The notes below the pieces were generated by a model. It did no database searches. It was not told the origin of the DNA and saw only the letters and a list, made by a program, of their open reading frames with translations. 64,000 bases of DNA, taken from assembly GCA_023369685.1 (NCBI GenBank), contig SACZ01000002.1, positions 434,001 through 498,000 on the forward strand, given 5' to 3'. The stretch comes from Prolixibacteraceae bacterium JC049 (GTDB lineage Bacteria; Bacteroidota; Bacteroidia; Bacteroidales; Prolixibacteraceae). Made by a program: the position numbers and the translations under genes. Shown here piece by piece: positions 1-9,174 of this stretch (position 1 is its first letter; each line of letters starts with the position of its first letter).

Positions 1-2
1 AG

Positions 3-821
3 AAAATTCTGAAAGTGACTTTTGATGAATTCACCAAGAAGCACTATCAGAAAATCATGTCGAAATTCAGTGTCGACGATGAGGAGTTAAAATTAGCTAT
101 TGCTGAAATTTTAAAGTTGAACCCAAAGCCAGGAAATGCATACAGTAACCCGCTAAACAAAGCCAATCAGCAAATTATTCCCGACTTTATTCTGGAGCTG
201 GAAGATGGAGAACTGAAGCTAACGTTGAACCAGCGCAACATGCCTGAGTTGAATATCAACGACGATTATATGGAGATGCTACGCAACTTCAATGCGAAAC
301 GAAAAAGCGAGTCGAAAGAGAATAAAGATGCAGCTATGTTTGTGAAGCAAAAAGTTGATTCTGCAAAATGGTTTATCGATGCTATTCGCCAAAGACAGAA
401 TACATTAATTATGACCATGAGTGAAATCATCGATTTCCAGAAAGAGTACTTTATGGATGGCGATGAAACGAAGCTCAAGCCAATGATTCTGAAAGACATT
501 GCCGACCGAACATTATTAGATATTTCTACCATTTCGCGAGTAAGTAATAGTAAATATATTCAAACTCATTTCGGTGTATTCCCTCTGAAATATTTCTTTT
601 CAGAATCGATGCAAAAAGATACCGGAGAAGAAGTTTCGACCCGTGAGATTAAGAAAATCCTACAAGACTGTATTGAAGGAGAAAATAAACGAAAGCCACT
701 TACCGACGATCAGCTTTCGAAGATTTTGAAAGAGAAATCGTATCCTATTGCACGTCGTACCGTAGCCAAATACCGCGAACAATTAGGTATTCCAGTAGCT
801 CGATTAAGAAAAGAGCTGTAA
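3..821 (+). CDS. rpoN: RNA polymerase sigma-54 factor RpoN, 3' part only
   Basis: The frame is open to the left edge of the window, so the N-terminal activator-interaction region lies outside; about 273 residues remain of a protein that is usually near 480-500. Sigma-54 directs RNA polymerase to -24/-12 promoters and needs an AAA+ activator to open them. The visible part has the core-binding region and, at the extreme C-terminus, the RpoN box ARRTVAKYRE (nt 750-779), which reads the -24 element and is diagnostic for the family. The C-terminus KEL follows directly, as expected for a full-length end. An in-frame GTG at nt 15 is only an internal codon. Identification is secure; the true start cannot be seen. 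Confidence 0.96.
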   Translation, partial: KILKVTFDEFTKKHYQKIMSKFSVDDEELKLAIAEILKLNPKPGNAYSNPLNKANQQIIPDFILELEDGELKLTLNQRNMPELNINDDYMEMLRNFNAKRKSESKENKDAAMFVKQKVDSAKWFIDAIRQRQNTLIMTMSEIIDFQKEYFMDGDETKLKPMILKDIADRTLLDISTISRVSNSKYIQTHFGVFPLKYFFSESMQKDTGEEVSTREIKKILQDCIEGENKRKPLTDDQLSKILKEKSYPIARRTVAKYREQLGIPVARLRKEL

Positions 822-916
822 TTTTTAACGATTTTCGAATTTCCATATTCTTGAATCATCAGATGGATTTTGTCTAAAATCTGTAATCTGAATGGTATAA
901 GAACTAGCTACTTTTT

Positions 917-924
917 TATCTTTG
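917..924 (+). promoter_or_regulatory. Possible -7 box upstream of mutS
   Basis: TATCTTTG fits the Bacteroidota -7 consensus TAnnTTTG and lies about 100 bp before mutS. I see no TTG at the proper distance upstream, so this is a weak call. Confidence 0.3.
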
Positions 925-970
925 TTTCTCTGTTTCAATAATCCACTGAGTAGATTATTGTTAACTACTT

Positions 971-984
971 GCATCGATCGATGC
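971..984. repeat. Perfect 14-bp palindrome before mutS
   Basis: GCATCGATCGATGC is a perfect palindrome about 40 bp upstream of the mutS start and downstream of the possible -7 box. It could be an operator or chance; no regulator is suggested by the context. Confidence 0.4.
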
Positions 985-1023
985 CGGATAATATATTAAT
1001 GAACTTTCATAAATCGATATACC

Positions 1024-3642
1024 TTGGCAAAAGCAAAGAAATATGTGGAAACACCACTCATGAAGCAGTATTACGAAATCAAATCGAAACATCCCGATGC
1101 TGTTCTTCTGTTTAGAGTGGGCGACTTTTACGAGACGTTTGGAGAGGATGCTATTAAGGCGGCCGAAATATTGGGAATTACATTAACAAAAAGAGCCAAC
1201 GGAGCGGCCAGCTTTGTTGAATTGGCTGGTTTTCCGCATCATGCTTTGGACACCTACTTGCCCAAATTAGTGCGTGCTGGTCAGCGCGTAGCCATTTGCG
1301 AGCAACTGGAAGATCCCAAGAAAACCAAGAAAATTGTAAAGCGTGGAATTACCGAATTGGTAACTCCGGGGGTTTCCATCGATGACAATATTTTAGAGCA
1401 CCGTGAAAATAACTTTCTGGCCTCGGTACATATCGACAAACAAGTAGCAGGAGTTGCATTCCTCGATATTTCAACAGGAGAATTCCTTACTGCTGAAGGA
1501 AGTCACGAGTATATCGATAAGCTACTGAACAGCTTTCAGCCTAAAGAGGTACTTTTTCAAAGAGGAAAAGACAAACTCTTTGAGGCACTGTTTGGGAATA
1601 AATTCTACACTTATAAACTGGACGATTGGGTTTACACCGAAGAAGCGGCTAATGACCGATTGATGCGCCATTTCGAAACCACATCGCTAAAAGGATTTGG
1701 TGTTCAAAACTTGCACAACGGAGTAATTGCAGCGGGTGCCATTTTGCAGTACCTCGATATCACCCAACACAATCACGTTAGACACATTGCATCGTTGTCG
1801 CGTATCGAGGAAGATCACTATGTGTGGCTCGATCGATTTACCATTCGAAATCTGGAATTGTTCCACTCTATCAACGAAGGAGCCAGCACACTTATTCAGG
1901 TTATCGACAAGACCATTTCACCAATGGGATCGCGTTTATTAAAACGCTGGGTAGCCCTTCCATTGAAAGACGTAAAAGTGATTAACGAACGTCTGGAAGT
2001 GGTGGAATATTTAATGCATGAGCGCGAAGTAAAAGATGAACTGGAAGATCAACTACGCCAGTTATGCGATCTGGAACGTATTATTTCAAAAGTTGCTGTA
2101 GGTCGAATCAATCCACGCGAAGTCAACCAGTTGAAAAATGCGCTTACCGTAATCGAGCCCATCAAGGTACTTTGCAACAAAAGTGGTAACTCAACCTTGT
2201 TGCGTTATGCCGACCAGTTAAATCCTTGCGATGCCATTCGCGAAAGAATTGAAAAGGAGCTACAACCAGATCCTCCGGCATTAATCAGCAAAGGAAAAGT
2301 TATTGCCGATGGTGTTTCTCAAGAGTTGGACGAACTTCGTTCAATTGCCTATTCGGGAAAAGATTACTTGAAGAAAATTCAGGAACGCGAAGTAGAACGT
2401 ACTGGAATTCCATCGCTTAAAATTGCATTCAACAATGTATTTGGTTACTATATCGAAGTAAGAAATACGCATAAAGATAAGGTGCCCGAAGAGTGGATTC
2501 GTAAACAAACACTCGTAAGTGCCGAACGATATATTACAGAAGAACTAAAAGAGTACGAAGCGAAAATTCTAGGAGCTGAAGAGAAGATTCAGGAGCTGGA
2601 AACACGTTTGTACGGAGAACTGGTTCTGGCATTAAGCGATTATATCCATGCTATTCAGCTGAACGCTTCGATATTAGCGCGAATAGACTGCTTAATGTCC
2701 TTTGCGACTACTGCCATTGAAAACAGGTACAACAAGCCAGTTGTTGACGAAAGCAAGCAATTGACCATCAAAAATGGTCGTCACCCGGTAATCGAGAAGC
2801 AACTCCCAATTGGAGAAGATTACATTGCCAACGATGTTTACCTGGACGACGAACAACAACAGGTTATTATTATTACCGGCCCTAACATGTCGGGTAAATC
2901 GGCACTGTTGCGTCAAACGGCTCTTATCGTTCTTATGGCTCAAATGGGGAGTTTCGTTCCGGCCGATGAAGTTACTATCGGTTATGTCGATAAGATTTTC
3001 ACCCGCGTTGGTGCTTCCGACAACATCTCACAAGGAGAATCAACCTTTATGGTAGAGATGAACGAAGCGGCAAGTATTCTAAATAACATGTCGGACAGAA
3101 GTCTTATTCTTTTAGATGAATTAGGACGAGGAACCAGTACCTACGACGGTATTTCCATTGCATGGTCTATTGTAGAATACATTCACGAACATCCAAAGGG
3201 CCGTGGAAAGACACTATTTGCCACACACTATCACGAACTGAATGAAATGGAAAAATCATTCGGCAGAGTGAAAAACTTCAATGTAACAGTGAAAGAGGTA
3301 GGCGATAAAGTGATTTTCTTACGCAAACTGGTTCCCGGTGGAAGTAATCACAGTTTTGGTATCCATGTGGCACAGATGGCCGGGATGCCCAAAAGCGTTG
3401 TTAAGCGTGCAGAGGAAATTTTGGTTCAACTGGAAGGCGGTAATGAGAATAAAAGCAACCTAACAAAGCAGGTGGATAACATTGCAGAAACACGCGAAGG
3501 AATGCAATTAAGCTTCTTCCAAATGGATGATCCGATACTAAAGCAGATTCGCGACGAAATTGTCAATCTCGACATAAATAACCTCACTCCAATGGAGGCG
3601 TTGAATAAATTGAATGAAATTAAGAAAATTTCGGGTTTATAA
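1024..3642 (+). CDS. mutS: DNA mismatch repair protein MutS
   Basis: MutS recognises base mismatches and small loops and recruits MutL. The 872-residue protein has the usual MutS1 layout: N-terminal mismatch-reading domain with the wedge motif F35-Y-E37 (GDFYETF), connector, lever and clamp domains, then the C-terminal ABC-type ATPase with Walker [10 protein letters not shown] at residues 618-626, Walker [11 protein letters not shown] and a HYHEL switch. The only start after the in-frame TGA at nt 1000 is TTG at 1024, which gives the family's normal N-terminus, so a TTG start is likely. It stands alone, about 200 bp after rpoN; mutL is about 16 kb downstream on the other strand. The tRNA promoter begins about 70 bp after its stop. 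Confidence 0.97.
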   Translation: MAKAKKYVETPLMKQYYEIKSKHPDAVLLFRVGDFYETFGEDAIKAAEILGITLTKRANGAASFVELAGFPHHALDTYLPKLVRAGQRVAICEQLEDPKKTKKIVKRGITELVTPGVSIDDNILEHRENNFLASVHIDKQVAGVAFLDISTGEFLTAEGSHEYIDKLLNSFQPKEVLFQRGKDKLFEALFGNKFYTYKLDDWVYTEEAANDRLMRHFETTSLKGFGVQNLHNGVIAAGAILQYLDITQHNHVRHIASLSRIEEDHYVWLDRFTIRNLELFHSINEGASTLIQVIDKTISPMGSRLLKRWVALPLKDVKVINERLEVVEYLMHEREVKDELEDQLRQLCDLERIISKVAVGRINPREVNQLKNALTVIEPIKVLCNKSGNSTLLRYADQLNPCDAIRERIEKELQPDPPALISKGKVIADGVSQELDELRSIAYSGKDYLKKIQEREVERTGIPSLKIAFNNVFGYYIEVRNTHKDKVPEEWIRKQTLVSAERYITEELKEYEAKILGAEEKIQELETRLYGELVLALSDYIHAIQLNASILARIDCLMSFATTAIENRYNKPVVDESKQLTIKNGRHPVIEKQLPIGEDYIANDVYLDDEQQQVIIITGPNMSGKSALLRQTALIVLMAQMGSFVPADEVTIGYVDKIFTRVGASDNISQGESTFMVEMNEAASILNNMSDRSLILLDELGRGTSTYDGISIAWSIVEYIHEHPKGRGKTLFATHYHELNEMEKSFGRVKNFNVTVKEVGDKVIFLRKLVPGGSNHSFGIHVAQMAGMPKSVVKRAEEILVQLEGGNENKSNLTKQVDNIAETREGMQLSFFQMDDPILKQIRDEIVNLDINNLTPMEALNKLNEIKKISGL

Positions 3643-3670
3643 TAGTCGCAGATAACCAGCAAAATAGGAG

Positions 3671-3737
3671 ATATAGGAGATTTTTTTCAAAAAAAAAGCG
3701 TTTTCTGTTTTTTGCAGAACAAAAAAATCTCCTATAT
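3671..3737. repeat. 17-bp perfect inverted repeat overlapping the tRNA promoter
   Basis: The arms ATATAGGAGATTTTTTT (3671-3687) and AAAAAAATCTCCTATAT (3721-3737) are perfect reverse complements separated by 33 nt. The right arm covers the spacer and first bases of the -7 box of the tRNA promoter. It is not a normal terminator because no U-run follows the second arm, so it may be a control element or a by-product of promoter duplication. Confidence 0.6.
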
Positions 3738-3740
3738 TTG
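3711..3740 (+). promoter_or_regulatory. tRNA cluster promoter
   Basis: TTTG (3711-3714), an 18-bp spacer, then TATATTTG (3733-3740): a full match to the Bacteroidota housekeeping promoter, about 38 bp before the first tRNA. The region from the A-run through the -7 box closely resembles the promoter of the tRNA-Leu gene on the other strand near 31.8 kb. Confidence 0.75.
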
Positions 3741-3777
3741 CAACCGCAATTGAGAATTAAGGGTCACAATTGCAAAT

Positions 3778-3850
3778 GCGAAAATAGCTCAGTTGGTAGA
3801 GCACAACCTTGCCAAGGTTGGGGTCGCGAGTTCGAGTCTCGTTTTTCGCT
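3778..3850 (+). tRNA. tRNA-Gly (GCC), copy 1
   Basis: A 73-nt cloverleaf: acceptor GCGAAAA/TTTTCGC, D arm GCTC/GAGC, anticodon stem CAACC/GGTTG with loop TTGCCAA (anticodon GCC), T arm with TTCGAGT. CCA is not encoded. Identical to copy 2 at 3974. Confidence 0.96.
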
Positions 3851-3863
3851 CCGTTCTAAAGAA

Positions 3864-3947
3864 GCCCGAGTGGTGGAATTGGTAGACACGCAGGACTTAA
3901 AATCCTGTGGCCATTAGGCCGTGCGGGTTCAAGTCCCGCCTCGGGTA
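3864..3947 (+). tRNA. tRNA-Leu (UAA)
   Basis: An 84-nt class II tRNA: acceptor GCCCGAG/CTCGGGT, anticodon stem CAGGA/TCCTG with loop CTTAAAA (anticodon TAA), a long variable arm and T arm GCGGG/CCCGC. It lies between the two tRNA-Gly copies and is probably co-transcribed with them. CCA is not encoded. Confidence 0.95.
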
Positions 3948-3973
3948 CTTTACTTTTCTAAAGTAAAGTATAT

Positions 3974-4046
3974 GCGAAAATAGCTCAGTTGGTAGAGCAC
4001 AACCTTGCCAAGGTTGGGGTCGCGAGTTCGAGTCTCGTTTTTCGCT
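3974..4046 (+). tRNA. tRNA-Gly (GCC), copy 2
   Basis: Identical base for base to the copy at 3778-3850, including the GCC anticodon. This is a recent or gene-converted duplication within one transcription unit. Confidence 0.96.
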
Positions 4047-4050
4047 CATA

Positions 4051-4083
4051 AGCGTTTCGATTTCTAATCGGAGCGCTTTTTTT
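4051..4083 (+). terminator. Terminator of the tRNA cluster
   Basis: A 12-bp stem beginning AGCG and ending CGCT with a 3-nt loop, followed by a T-run, five bases after the last tRNA. Confidence 0.85.
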
Positions 4084-4101
4084 ATGCCCTTATTTTACAT
4101 C

Positions 4102-4136
4102 AAAAAAAACGGTGAAGAACAAAATTCCCCACCGCT
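4102..4136 (-). terminator. Terminator of thiL
   Basis: Read on the minus strand, a CGGTG/CACCG-based hairpin is followed by a run of T. It lies downstream of the thiL stop and faces the tRNA terminator. Confidence 0.75.
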
Positions 4137-4176
4137 CATTATTTTTATATTTCCAGAAATCTTATATCAAATCGTT

Positions 4177-5220
4177 TTATTCTTCTGGTGTTTTCCAGCC
4201 CTGAGCAGTAAGCTCAACCAACGAACCACCACCTGTCATTAAACCAACACCTTCGTTGGCCTCAACAACATGTCCCAATACTGTAATATTCGGATCGTTT
4301 TTCACCTTATCGTGTTCCGAAACAGGAATAGTAAAAAGCAACTCGAAATCTTCACCACCATTCAGTGCTGCCACCAAAGGATTAATACTAAATTCTTCGG
4401 CCATTTGCTTCGTTTGATCATCAATCGGAATATTTTGCTCATAAATTCTACATCCACAATTCGACTCAGTAGCCAAATGTTTCAACTCTGAAGCTAAACC
4501 ATCCGAGATATCAATCATCGAAGTAGGGTGAACCTCACGAGAAAAGAAGTGCTCTTTCATATCTGTTCTGGCTAGAGGCGAAAGTTGACGACGAACAATA
4601 TAATCGTATCCTTCCAACTTAGGCTGCTCATTCGGATTGGCTTTGAAAACTTCATTTTCACGCTCCAACAACTGAAGCCCCATGTAAGCTCCACCCAAGT
4701 CGCCAGTAACACAAATCAAATCATTTTTCTTGGCCCCATTACGGTAAACCAACTCCTGAGAGTTCGCCTCACCAATAGCAGTTACATTTATCACCAATCC
4801 CGTAAGCGAAGAGGTAGTATCCCCCCCCACAAAATCAATATGATAATGCTCGCAAGCCGAATTAAAGCCATCGTAAATTTGCTCAACAGCTTCAACCGAA
4901 AACTTACTGGACAAAGCAATTGAAACCAGTATTTGAGTAGGAATGGCATTCATTGCCACTATATCCGAAATGGCAGCAGTTACACATTTAAAACCAAGGT
5001 GCTTCAACGGGAAATACATCAGGTTAAAATGCACTCCTTCTGTAAAAATTTCAGTAGAAACTACACTATTTTTTGCATTGGGAGAAATAACTGCACAATC
5101 GTCGCCAATACCTTTAATGGTACTCGACTGCTCGATATTGATCTCATTAGTAAGGTGTTTGATTAACCCAAACTCTCCAAACTCAGAAATCGGAGTTGAC
5201 TTGTTAGAATTCTTGCTCAT
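4177..5220 (-). CDS. thiL: Thiamine-monophosphate kinase ThiL
   Basis: ThiL phosphorylates thiamine monophosphate to thiamine diphosphate with ATP, the last step of cofactor synthesis. The 347-residue length fits. The glycine-rich acidic motif GIGDDCAV (residues 37-44) binds Mg-nucleotide, and further family motifs are visible: VSTEIFTEGVHF, VGGDTTSS, TGDLGGAYMG, MIDISDGLASEL and GGEDFELLF near the C-terminus. It belongs to the PurM/SelD/HypE fold. It is a single gene transcribed away from the suf locus, sharing the 140-bp upstream region with sufB, and has its own terminator. I see no TPP riboswitch motif before it. Confidence 0.95.
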   Translation of the reverse strand: MSKNSNKSTPISEFGEFGLIKHLTNEINIEQSSTIKGIGDDCAVISPNAKNSVVSTEIFTEGVHFNLMYFPLKHLGFKCVTAAISDIVAMNAIPTQILVSIALSSKFSVEAVEQIYDGFNSACEHYHIDFVGGDTTSSLTGLVINVTAIGEANSQELVYRNGAKKNDLICVTGDLGGAYMGLQLLERENEVFKANPNEQPKLEGYDYIVRRQLSPLARTDMKEHFFSREVHPTSMIDISDGLASELKHLATESNCGCRIYEQNIPIDDQTKQMAEEFSINPLVAALNGGEDFELLFTIPVSEHDKVKNDPNITVLGHVVEANEGVGLMTGGGSLVELTAQGWKTPEE

Positions 5221-5258
5221 ATTTTTATTTCGGACTTTTAAGTATTTTTTTATTTTCT

Positions 5259-5294
5259 TTTGTTATATAGGTACAAATTAGTTTTGTATCTTTG
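5259..5294 (+). promoter_or_regulatory. Likely sufB promoter
   Basis: TTTG (5259-5262) and TATCTTTG (5287-5294) point towards sufB. The spacer is 24 bp, one base above the usual range, so the -7 box is better supported than the pair. Confidence 0.5.
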
Positions 5295-5361
5295 CGATCG
5301 ATTTTAAAATAGTCAGTTTTAAAGGGTTAAATACAGCCCAAAAATATAAAATAATGGGGAC

Positions 5362-6807
5362 ATGAGTGAACAGGATAAAATTCTGAATGAAGTAACCCAG
5401 AATGAATATAAATATGGATTTACTACGGACATTGAAACCGACACCTTGCCCAAAGGGCTAAACGAGGACATTGTTCGTAAAATTTCAGAACTTAAAGGAG
5501 AGCCAGAGTTCATGTTAGAATTCAGGCTGGACGCATACCGTAAATGGAAGGAAATGGAAATGCCAGAGTGGGCATACCTGAAAATTCCTCCCATCGATTA
5601 TCAAGATATTATCTACTACGCAGCTCCTAAGCAACAGGCCAAATACGAAAGTATGGACGAAGTGGATCCGGAGCTTTTAGAGACATTCAATAAATTAGGA
5701 ATTCCATTAGAAGAACAAAAGCACCTGGCAGGAGTAGCTGTGGATGCTGTGATGGATAGTGTTTCGGTGAAAACTACTTTTAAAGATACACTGGCCGAAA
5801 AAGGAATTATTTTCTGTTCTTTTAGTGAAGCCGTACAAGAACATCCCGATCTTATTCAGAAATACCTGGGATCGGTAGTTCCAACCAACGACAACTATTT
5901 TGCAGCACTTAACTCTGCTGTATTTAGCGACGGTTCCTTTGTATATATTCCAAAGGGAGTTCGTTGTCCAATGGAACTTTCCACTTACTTCCGAATCAAT
6001 GCAGCTAATACAGGTCAGTTCGAGCGTACACTAATTGTTGCCGACGACGACAGCTATGTGAGCTATTTAGAAGGTTGTACTGCACCAATGCGCGACGAAA
6101 ATCAGTTGCACGCTGCAATTGTTGAAATCGTAACCATGGACAGAGCCGAGGTAAAATATTCAACAGTTCAGAACTGGTACCCAGGCGACAAAAATGGTGT
6201 AGGTGGTATCTACAACTTTGTAACTAAACGCGGAATCTGCAAAGGAGAATCGTCAAAGATCTCCTGGACTCAGGTGGAAACCGGATCGGCCATCACATGG
6301 AAATACCCAAGCTGTATTTTGATGGGCAACAATTCTAGCAGCGAATTCTATTCGGTAGCAGTTACCAACAATCACCAGCAAGCCGATACAGGAACCAAAA
6401 TGATTCACATTGGTAAAAACACCAAATCGTTGATCATTTCAAAAGGTATCTCTGCCGGTAAAAGTGAAAATGCATACCGCGGATTGGTTAAGGTAGTTCC
6501 TAAAGCCGAAAATGCTAGAAACTTTTCACAATGTGATTCTTTACTGTTAGGCGATACGTGTGGAGCTCACACTTTCCCTTATATCGAAGTAGGAAATAAA
6601 TCGTCGGTGGTAGAACACGAGGCAACTACTTCAAAAATCGGGGAAGATCAGATTTTCTATTGCAACCAACGTGGTATTTCCACAGAAGATGCAATTGGAA
6701 TGATTGTGAACGGATATGCACGCGAAGTGCTAAATCAACTTCCTATGGAGTTTGCTGTTGAAGCACAGAAATTGCTTCAAATTAGCCTGGAAGGCAGTGT
6801 GGGATAA
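5362..6807 (+). CDS. sufB: Fe-S cluster assembly scaffold SufB
   Basis: SufB is the scaffold subunit of the SufBC2D complex, on which sulfur from SufS/SufE and iron are joined into clusters in the cytoplasm. The 481-residue length is normal. It shows the SufB signature stretch ending in SYLEGCTAP and the C-terminal beta-helix with CNQRGIS and the [10 protein letters not shown] region. It is first in a sufB-C-D-S series, 124 bp before sufC. The start ATG at 5362 is preceded by a four-codon mini reading frame (5354-5365) whose TGA overlaps it as ATGA. No Fe-S regulator gene is nearby. Confidence 0.97.
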   Translation: MSEQDKILNEVTQNEYKYGFTTDIETDTLPKGLNEDIVRKISELKGEPEFMLEFRLDAYRKWKEMEMPEWAYLKIPPIDYQDIIYYAAPKQQAKYESMDEVDPELLETFNKLGIPLEEQKHLAGVAVDAVMDSVSVKTTFKDTLAEKGIIFCSFSEAVQEHPDLIQKYLGSVVPTNDNYFAALNSAVFSDGSFVYIPKGVRCPMELSTYFRINAANTGQFERTLIVADDDSYVSYLEGCTAPMRDENQLHAAIVEIVTMDRAEVKYSTVQNWYPGDKNGVGGIYNFVTKRGICKGESSKISWTQVETGSAITWKYPSCILMGNNSSSEFYSVAVTNNHQQADTGTKMIHIGKNTKSLIISKGISAGKSENAYRGLVKVVPKAENARNFSQCDSLLLGDTCGAHTFPYIEVGNKSSVVEHEATTSKIGEDQIFYCNQRGISTEDAIGMIVNGYAREVLNQLPMEFAVEAQKLLQISLEGSVG

Positions 6808-6931
6808 TTCAAATTTGATTAAATATTTCGAAAGTATAGTGTAGAGTAAAATCAATTTTAAATCGAAAACCAATTTCTATCGTTTAAGTTTAAATCGCTA
6901 TTCTACACCACTTTCTGCAAAAATAAGATTC

Positions 6932-7684
6932 ATGTTAAAAATTAAGAACTTACACGCAACGATAGACGGAAAAGAGATTCTAAAAGGAATCGACTTGGAA
7001 GTAAAACCTGGTGAGGTACACGCAATTATGGGACCTAACGGTGCTGGAAAAAGTACTTTGGGAAATGTTTTAACCGGACGCGAAGGTTACGATATCACCG
7101 AAGGAGAAGTTGAATTCTTAGGAAAAGATCTTCTTGACATGGAAGCCGATGAGCGCGCCAAAGAAGGATTATTCTTAAGCTTTCAGTACCCGGTAGAAAT
7201 TCCTGGTGTGAGCATGGTTAACTTCATGAAAACAGCAGTGAACGAAAAGCGTAAGCACCAAGGTTTGCAACCGCTAAAAGCAGGCGAATTCCTTAAACTA
7301 ATGCGTGAGAAGAAGGAATTGGTTGAATTGAAATCAGAATTGGCCAACCGTTCAGTTAACGAAGGTTTCTCTGGTGGAGAGAAAAAACGTGCCGAAATTT
7401 TCCAGATGGCAATGCTTGAGCCACGTTTATCGATCTTAGATGAGACCGACTCTGGCTTGGATATCGACGCATTACGCACTGTTGCTAAAGGAGTAAACGC
7501 GCTAAGAGGCGAAGATCGTTCTTCGATTGTTGTTACTCACTACCAGCGATTATTAGATTATATCGTACCTGATTTTGTACACGTGCTTTACAACGGTAAA
7601 ATTGTAAAAACCGGAACTAAAGAGTTGGCTCTTGAATTGGAAGAAAAAGGGTACGACTGGATTAAAAAAGAGCTTGGCGAATAG
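6932..7684 (+). CDS. sufC: Fe-S assembly ATPase SufC
   Basis: SufC is the ABC-type ATPase of the SufBC2D complex; ATP hydrolysis remodels SufB-SufD to expose the assembly site. It is soluble, not a transporter. Visible motifs in 250 residues: Walker A GPNGAGKST (34-42), Q-loop LSFQYPVEIPG, ABC signature GFSGGEKKR, and Walker B ending LDETDSGLDIDAL, the form typical of SufC. It sits 33 bp before sufD. The 124-bp gap from sufB holds a GTGTAGA/TCTACAC inverted pair (6839-6845 and 6902-6908) of unknown meaning. Confidence 0.98.
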   Translation: MLKIKNLHATIDGKEILKGIDLEVKPGEVHAIMGPNGAGKSTLGNVLTGREGYDITEGEVEFLGKDLLDMEADERAKEGLFLSFQYPVEIPGVSMVNFMKTAVNEKRKHQGLQPLKAGEFLKLMREKKELVELKSELANRSVNEGFSGGEKKRAEIFQMAMLEPRLSILDETDSGLDIDALRTVAKGVNALRGEDRSSIVVTHYQRLLDYIVPDFVHVLYNGKIVKTGTKELALELEEKGYDWIKKELGE

Positions 7685-7717
7685 TCAACCATTTGCTAAT
7701 CAGTAAAATTTAATCGC

Positions 7718-9082
7718 ATGACTGTAAACACAGCAAAATATACTGCAACTCAAGATTTGGTCGATCTTTACAATGGTAATTTAGCCATGTGGGAAAAAGA
7801 TTCGCCCGAATGGATGAATGCAGCACGAAAAGAGGCGGTTGAGCATTTCCAGAAACTGGGAATTCCTTCAAGCCGAAATGAAAACTACAAATACACCGAC
7901 CTTCGCAAATGGTTCCAGGCCGATTACAATGTATATCCTACATATGTGGAACGCGATATGGAGATGCGCGAATTGTTCAAGTGCAATGTTCCAGAAATGG
8001 ACACAGCATTGGTACTTACTGCAAACGGTTGGTATAGCCATAAAAACAAAGCCATTGCTCTTCCAGAAGGAGTAATAATGGGAAGCTTAGCTGAAATTGC
8101 ACAATCAAATCCTGAAGTAATTTCGGAATACTACAACCAATTGGCCGATAACACAAATGACCCGTTAGCTGCATTGAATACCATGTTGGCAAAAGACGGA
8201 ATTGTGTTTTATGTTCCCAACAATGTAGTAGTAGAGCAACCCATCCAGATCATTAATATGCTGCAATCGCACGAAGATGCTTTTGCTACTCAGCGTAACC
8301 TTTTCATTATTGGAAGAAATGCTGAAGCGAAAATTATTTTCTGTGATCACACCATGTCTGGGCATCGCTTTTTGGCCAATAACCTGACAGAGATTTTTGT
8401 TGGCGAAAATGCTACTTTCGATTTTTACAATTTACAGAACCAGCACAACGAGTCGGGGAACCTTACTTCTACCTACGTAAAACAAGCTGCTTCTTCTACA
8501 TTTAATTCGAATGTGGCAACGCTTCACGGAGGATTAGTTCGTAACAATTTAATTGTTCGCTTAGCAGGTGAAGGTGCCGAAGCCAACCTTTCAGGAATGT
8601 CATTGGCCGACGGAAAGCAACACATCGATAACTTCTTGTCTATTAATCACGAAGTAGGAAGATGTAACAGTAATCAGCTTTACAAAAATGTATTGGACGA
8701 TCGTTCTTCAGGTGCTTTCACCGGAAAAATTCACGTTCAGCGCGATGCGCAACAAACCAATGCATTCCAGCGTAATGCCAATGTATTGGCCAGCGAAAAA
8801 GCGAAAATGAACACCAAACCACAGTTGGTTATCGATGCCAACGATGTGAAATGTAGCCATGGTGCTACTGTTGGTCGAATTGATGAAGACGCACTGTTCT
8901 ACTTGAAATCGCGAGGAATTAATGACAAAGAAGCCCGCTTAATGCTGATGCTGGCTTTCACTCACGAAGTAATTCAAAATATTCGTGTCGAGTCATTACG
9001 CGATCGTTTAGACGACTTGGTAGAAAAACGTTTCCGTGGAGAAATTTCGAAATGCCATAATTGTGCATATCGTTGTGGTTAA
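7718..9082 (+). CDS. sufD: Fe-S assembly protein SufD
   Basis: SufD is a paralogue of SufB and partners it in the scaffold complex; it is needed for iron delivery. The 454-residue protein has the helical N-terminus with SSRNENYKYTDLRKW, the central beta-helix, and the C-terminal core with CSHGATVGRIDEDALFYLKSRG, the conserved SufB/SufD signature. The last residues are unusually cysteine-rich (KCHNCAYRCG), a possible extra metal site or reactive tail. It lies between sufC and sufS in the same orientation. Confidence 0.96.
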   Translation: MTVNTAKYTATQDLVDLYNGNLAMWEKDSPEWMNAARKEAVEHFQKLGIPSSRNENYKYTDLRKWFQADYNVYPTYVERDMEMRELFKCNVPEMDTALVLTANGWYSHKNKAIALPEGVIMGSLAEIAQSNPEVISEYYNQLADNTNDPLAALNTMLAKDGIVFYVPNNVVVEQPIQIINMLQSHEDAFATQRNLFIIGRNAEAKIIFCDHTMSGHRFLANNLTEIFVGENATFDFYNLQNQHNESGNLTSTYVKQAASSTFNSNVATLHGGLVRNNLIVRLAGEGAEANLSGMSLADGKQHIDNFLSINHEVGRCNSNQLYKNVLDDRSSGAFTGKIHVQRDAQQTNAFQRNANVLASEKAKMNTKPQLVIDANDVKCSHGATVGRIDEDALFYLKSRGINDKEARLMLMLAFTHEVIQNIRVESLRDRLDDLVEKRFRGEISKCHNCAYRCG

Positions 9083-9100
9083 TCTCCATTAAAAATATTT

Positions 9101-9145
9101 TACCTTTGAAAAGTGGTTAATCCGGTGACATTGTTATCGGATTAA
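9101..9145 (+). promoter_or_regulatory. -7 box and inverted repeat before sufS
   Basis: TACCTTTG (9101-9108) fits the -7 consensus; it is followed by a perfect 8-bp inverted repeat TTAATCCG (9117-9124) / CGGATTAA (9138-9145) with a 13-nt loop. This suggests a separate start of transcription or an attenuating hairpin or operator before sufS. A TTG lies 25 bp upstream of the -7 box, which is too far to be convincing. Confidence 0.45.
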
Positions 9146-9174
9146 TCATTTTTGATCCATTAAATTTTACTGAG

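Noticed and set aside
4177-5361. TPP riboswitch before thiL
   Set aside because: No CTGAGA or matching second core in the short region upstream.
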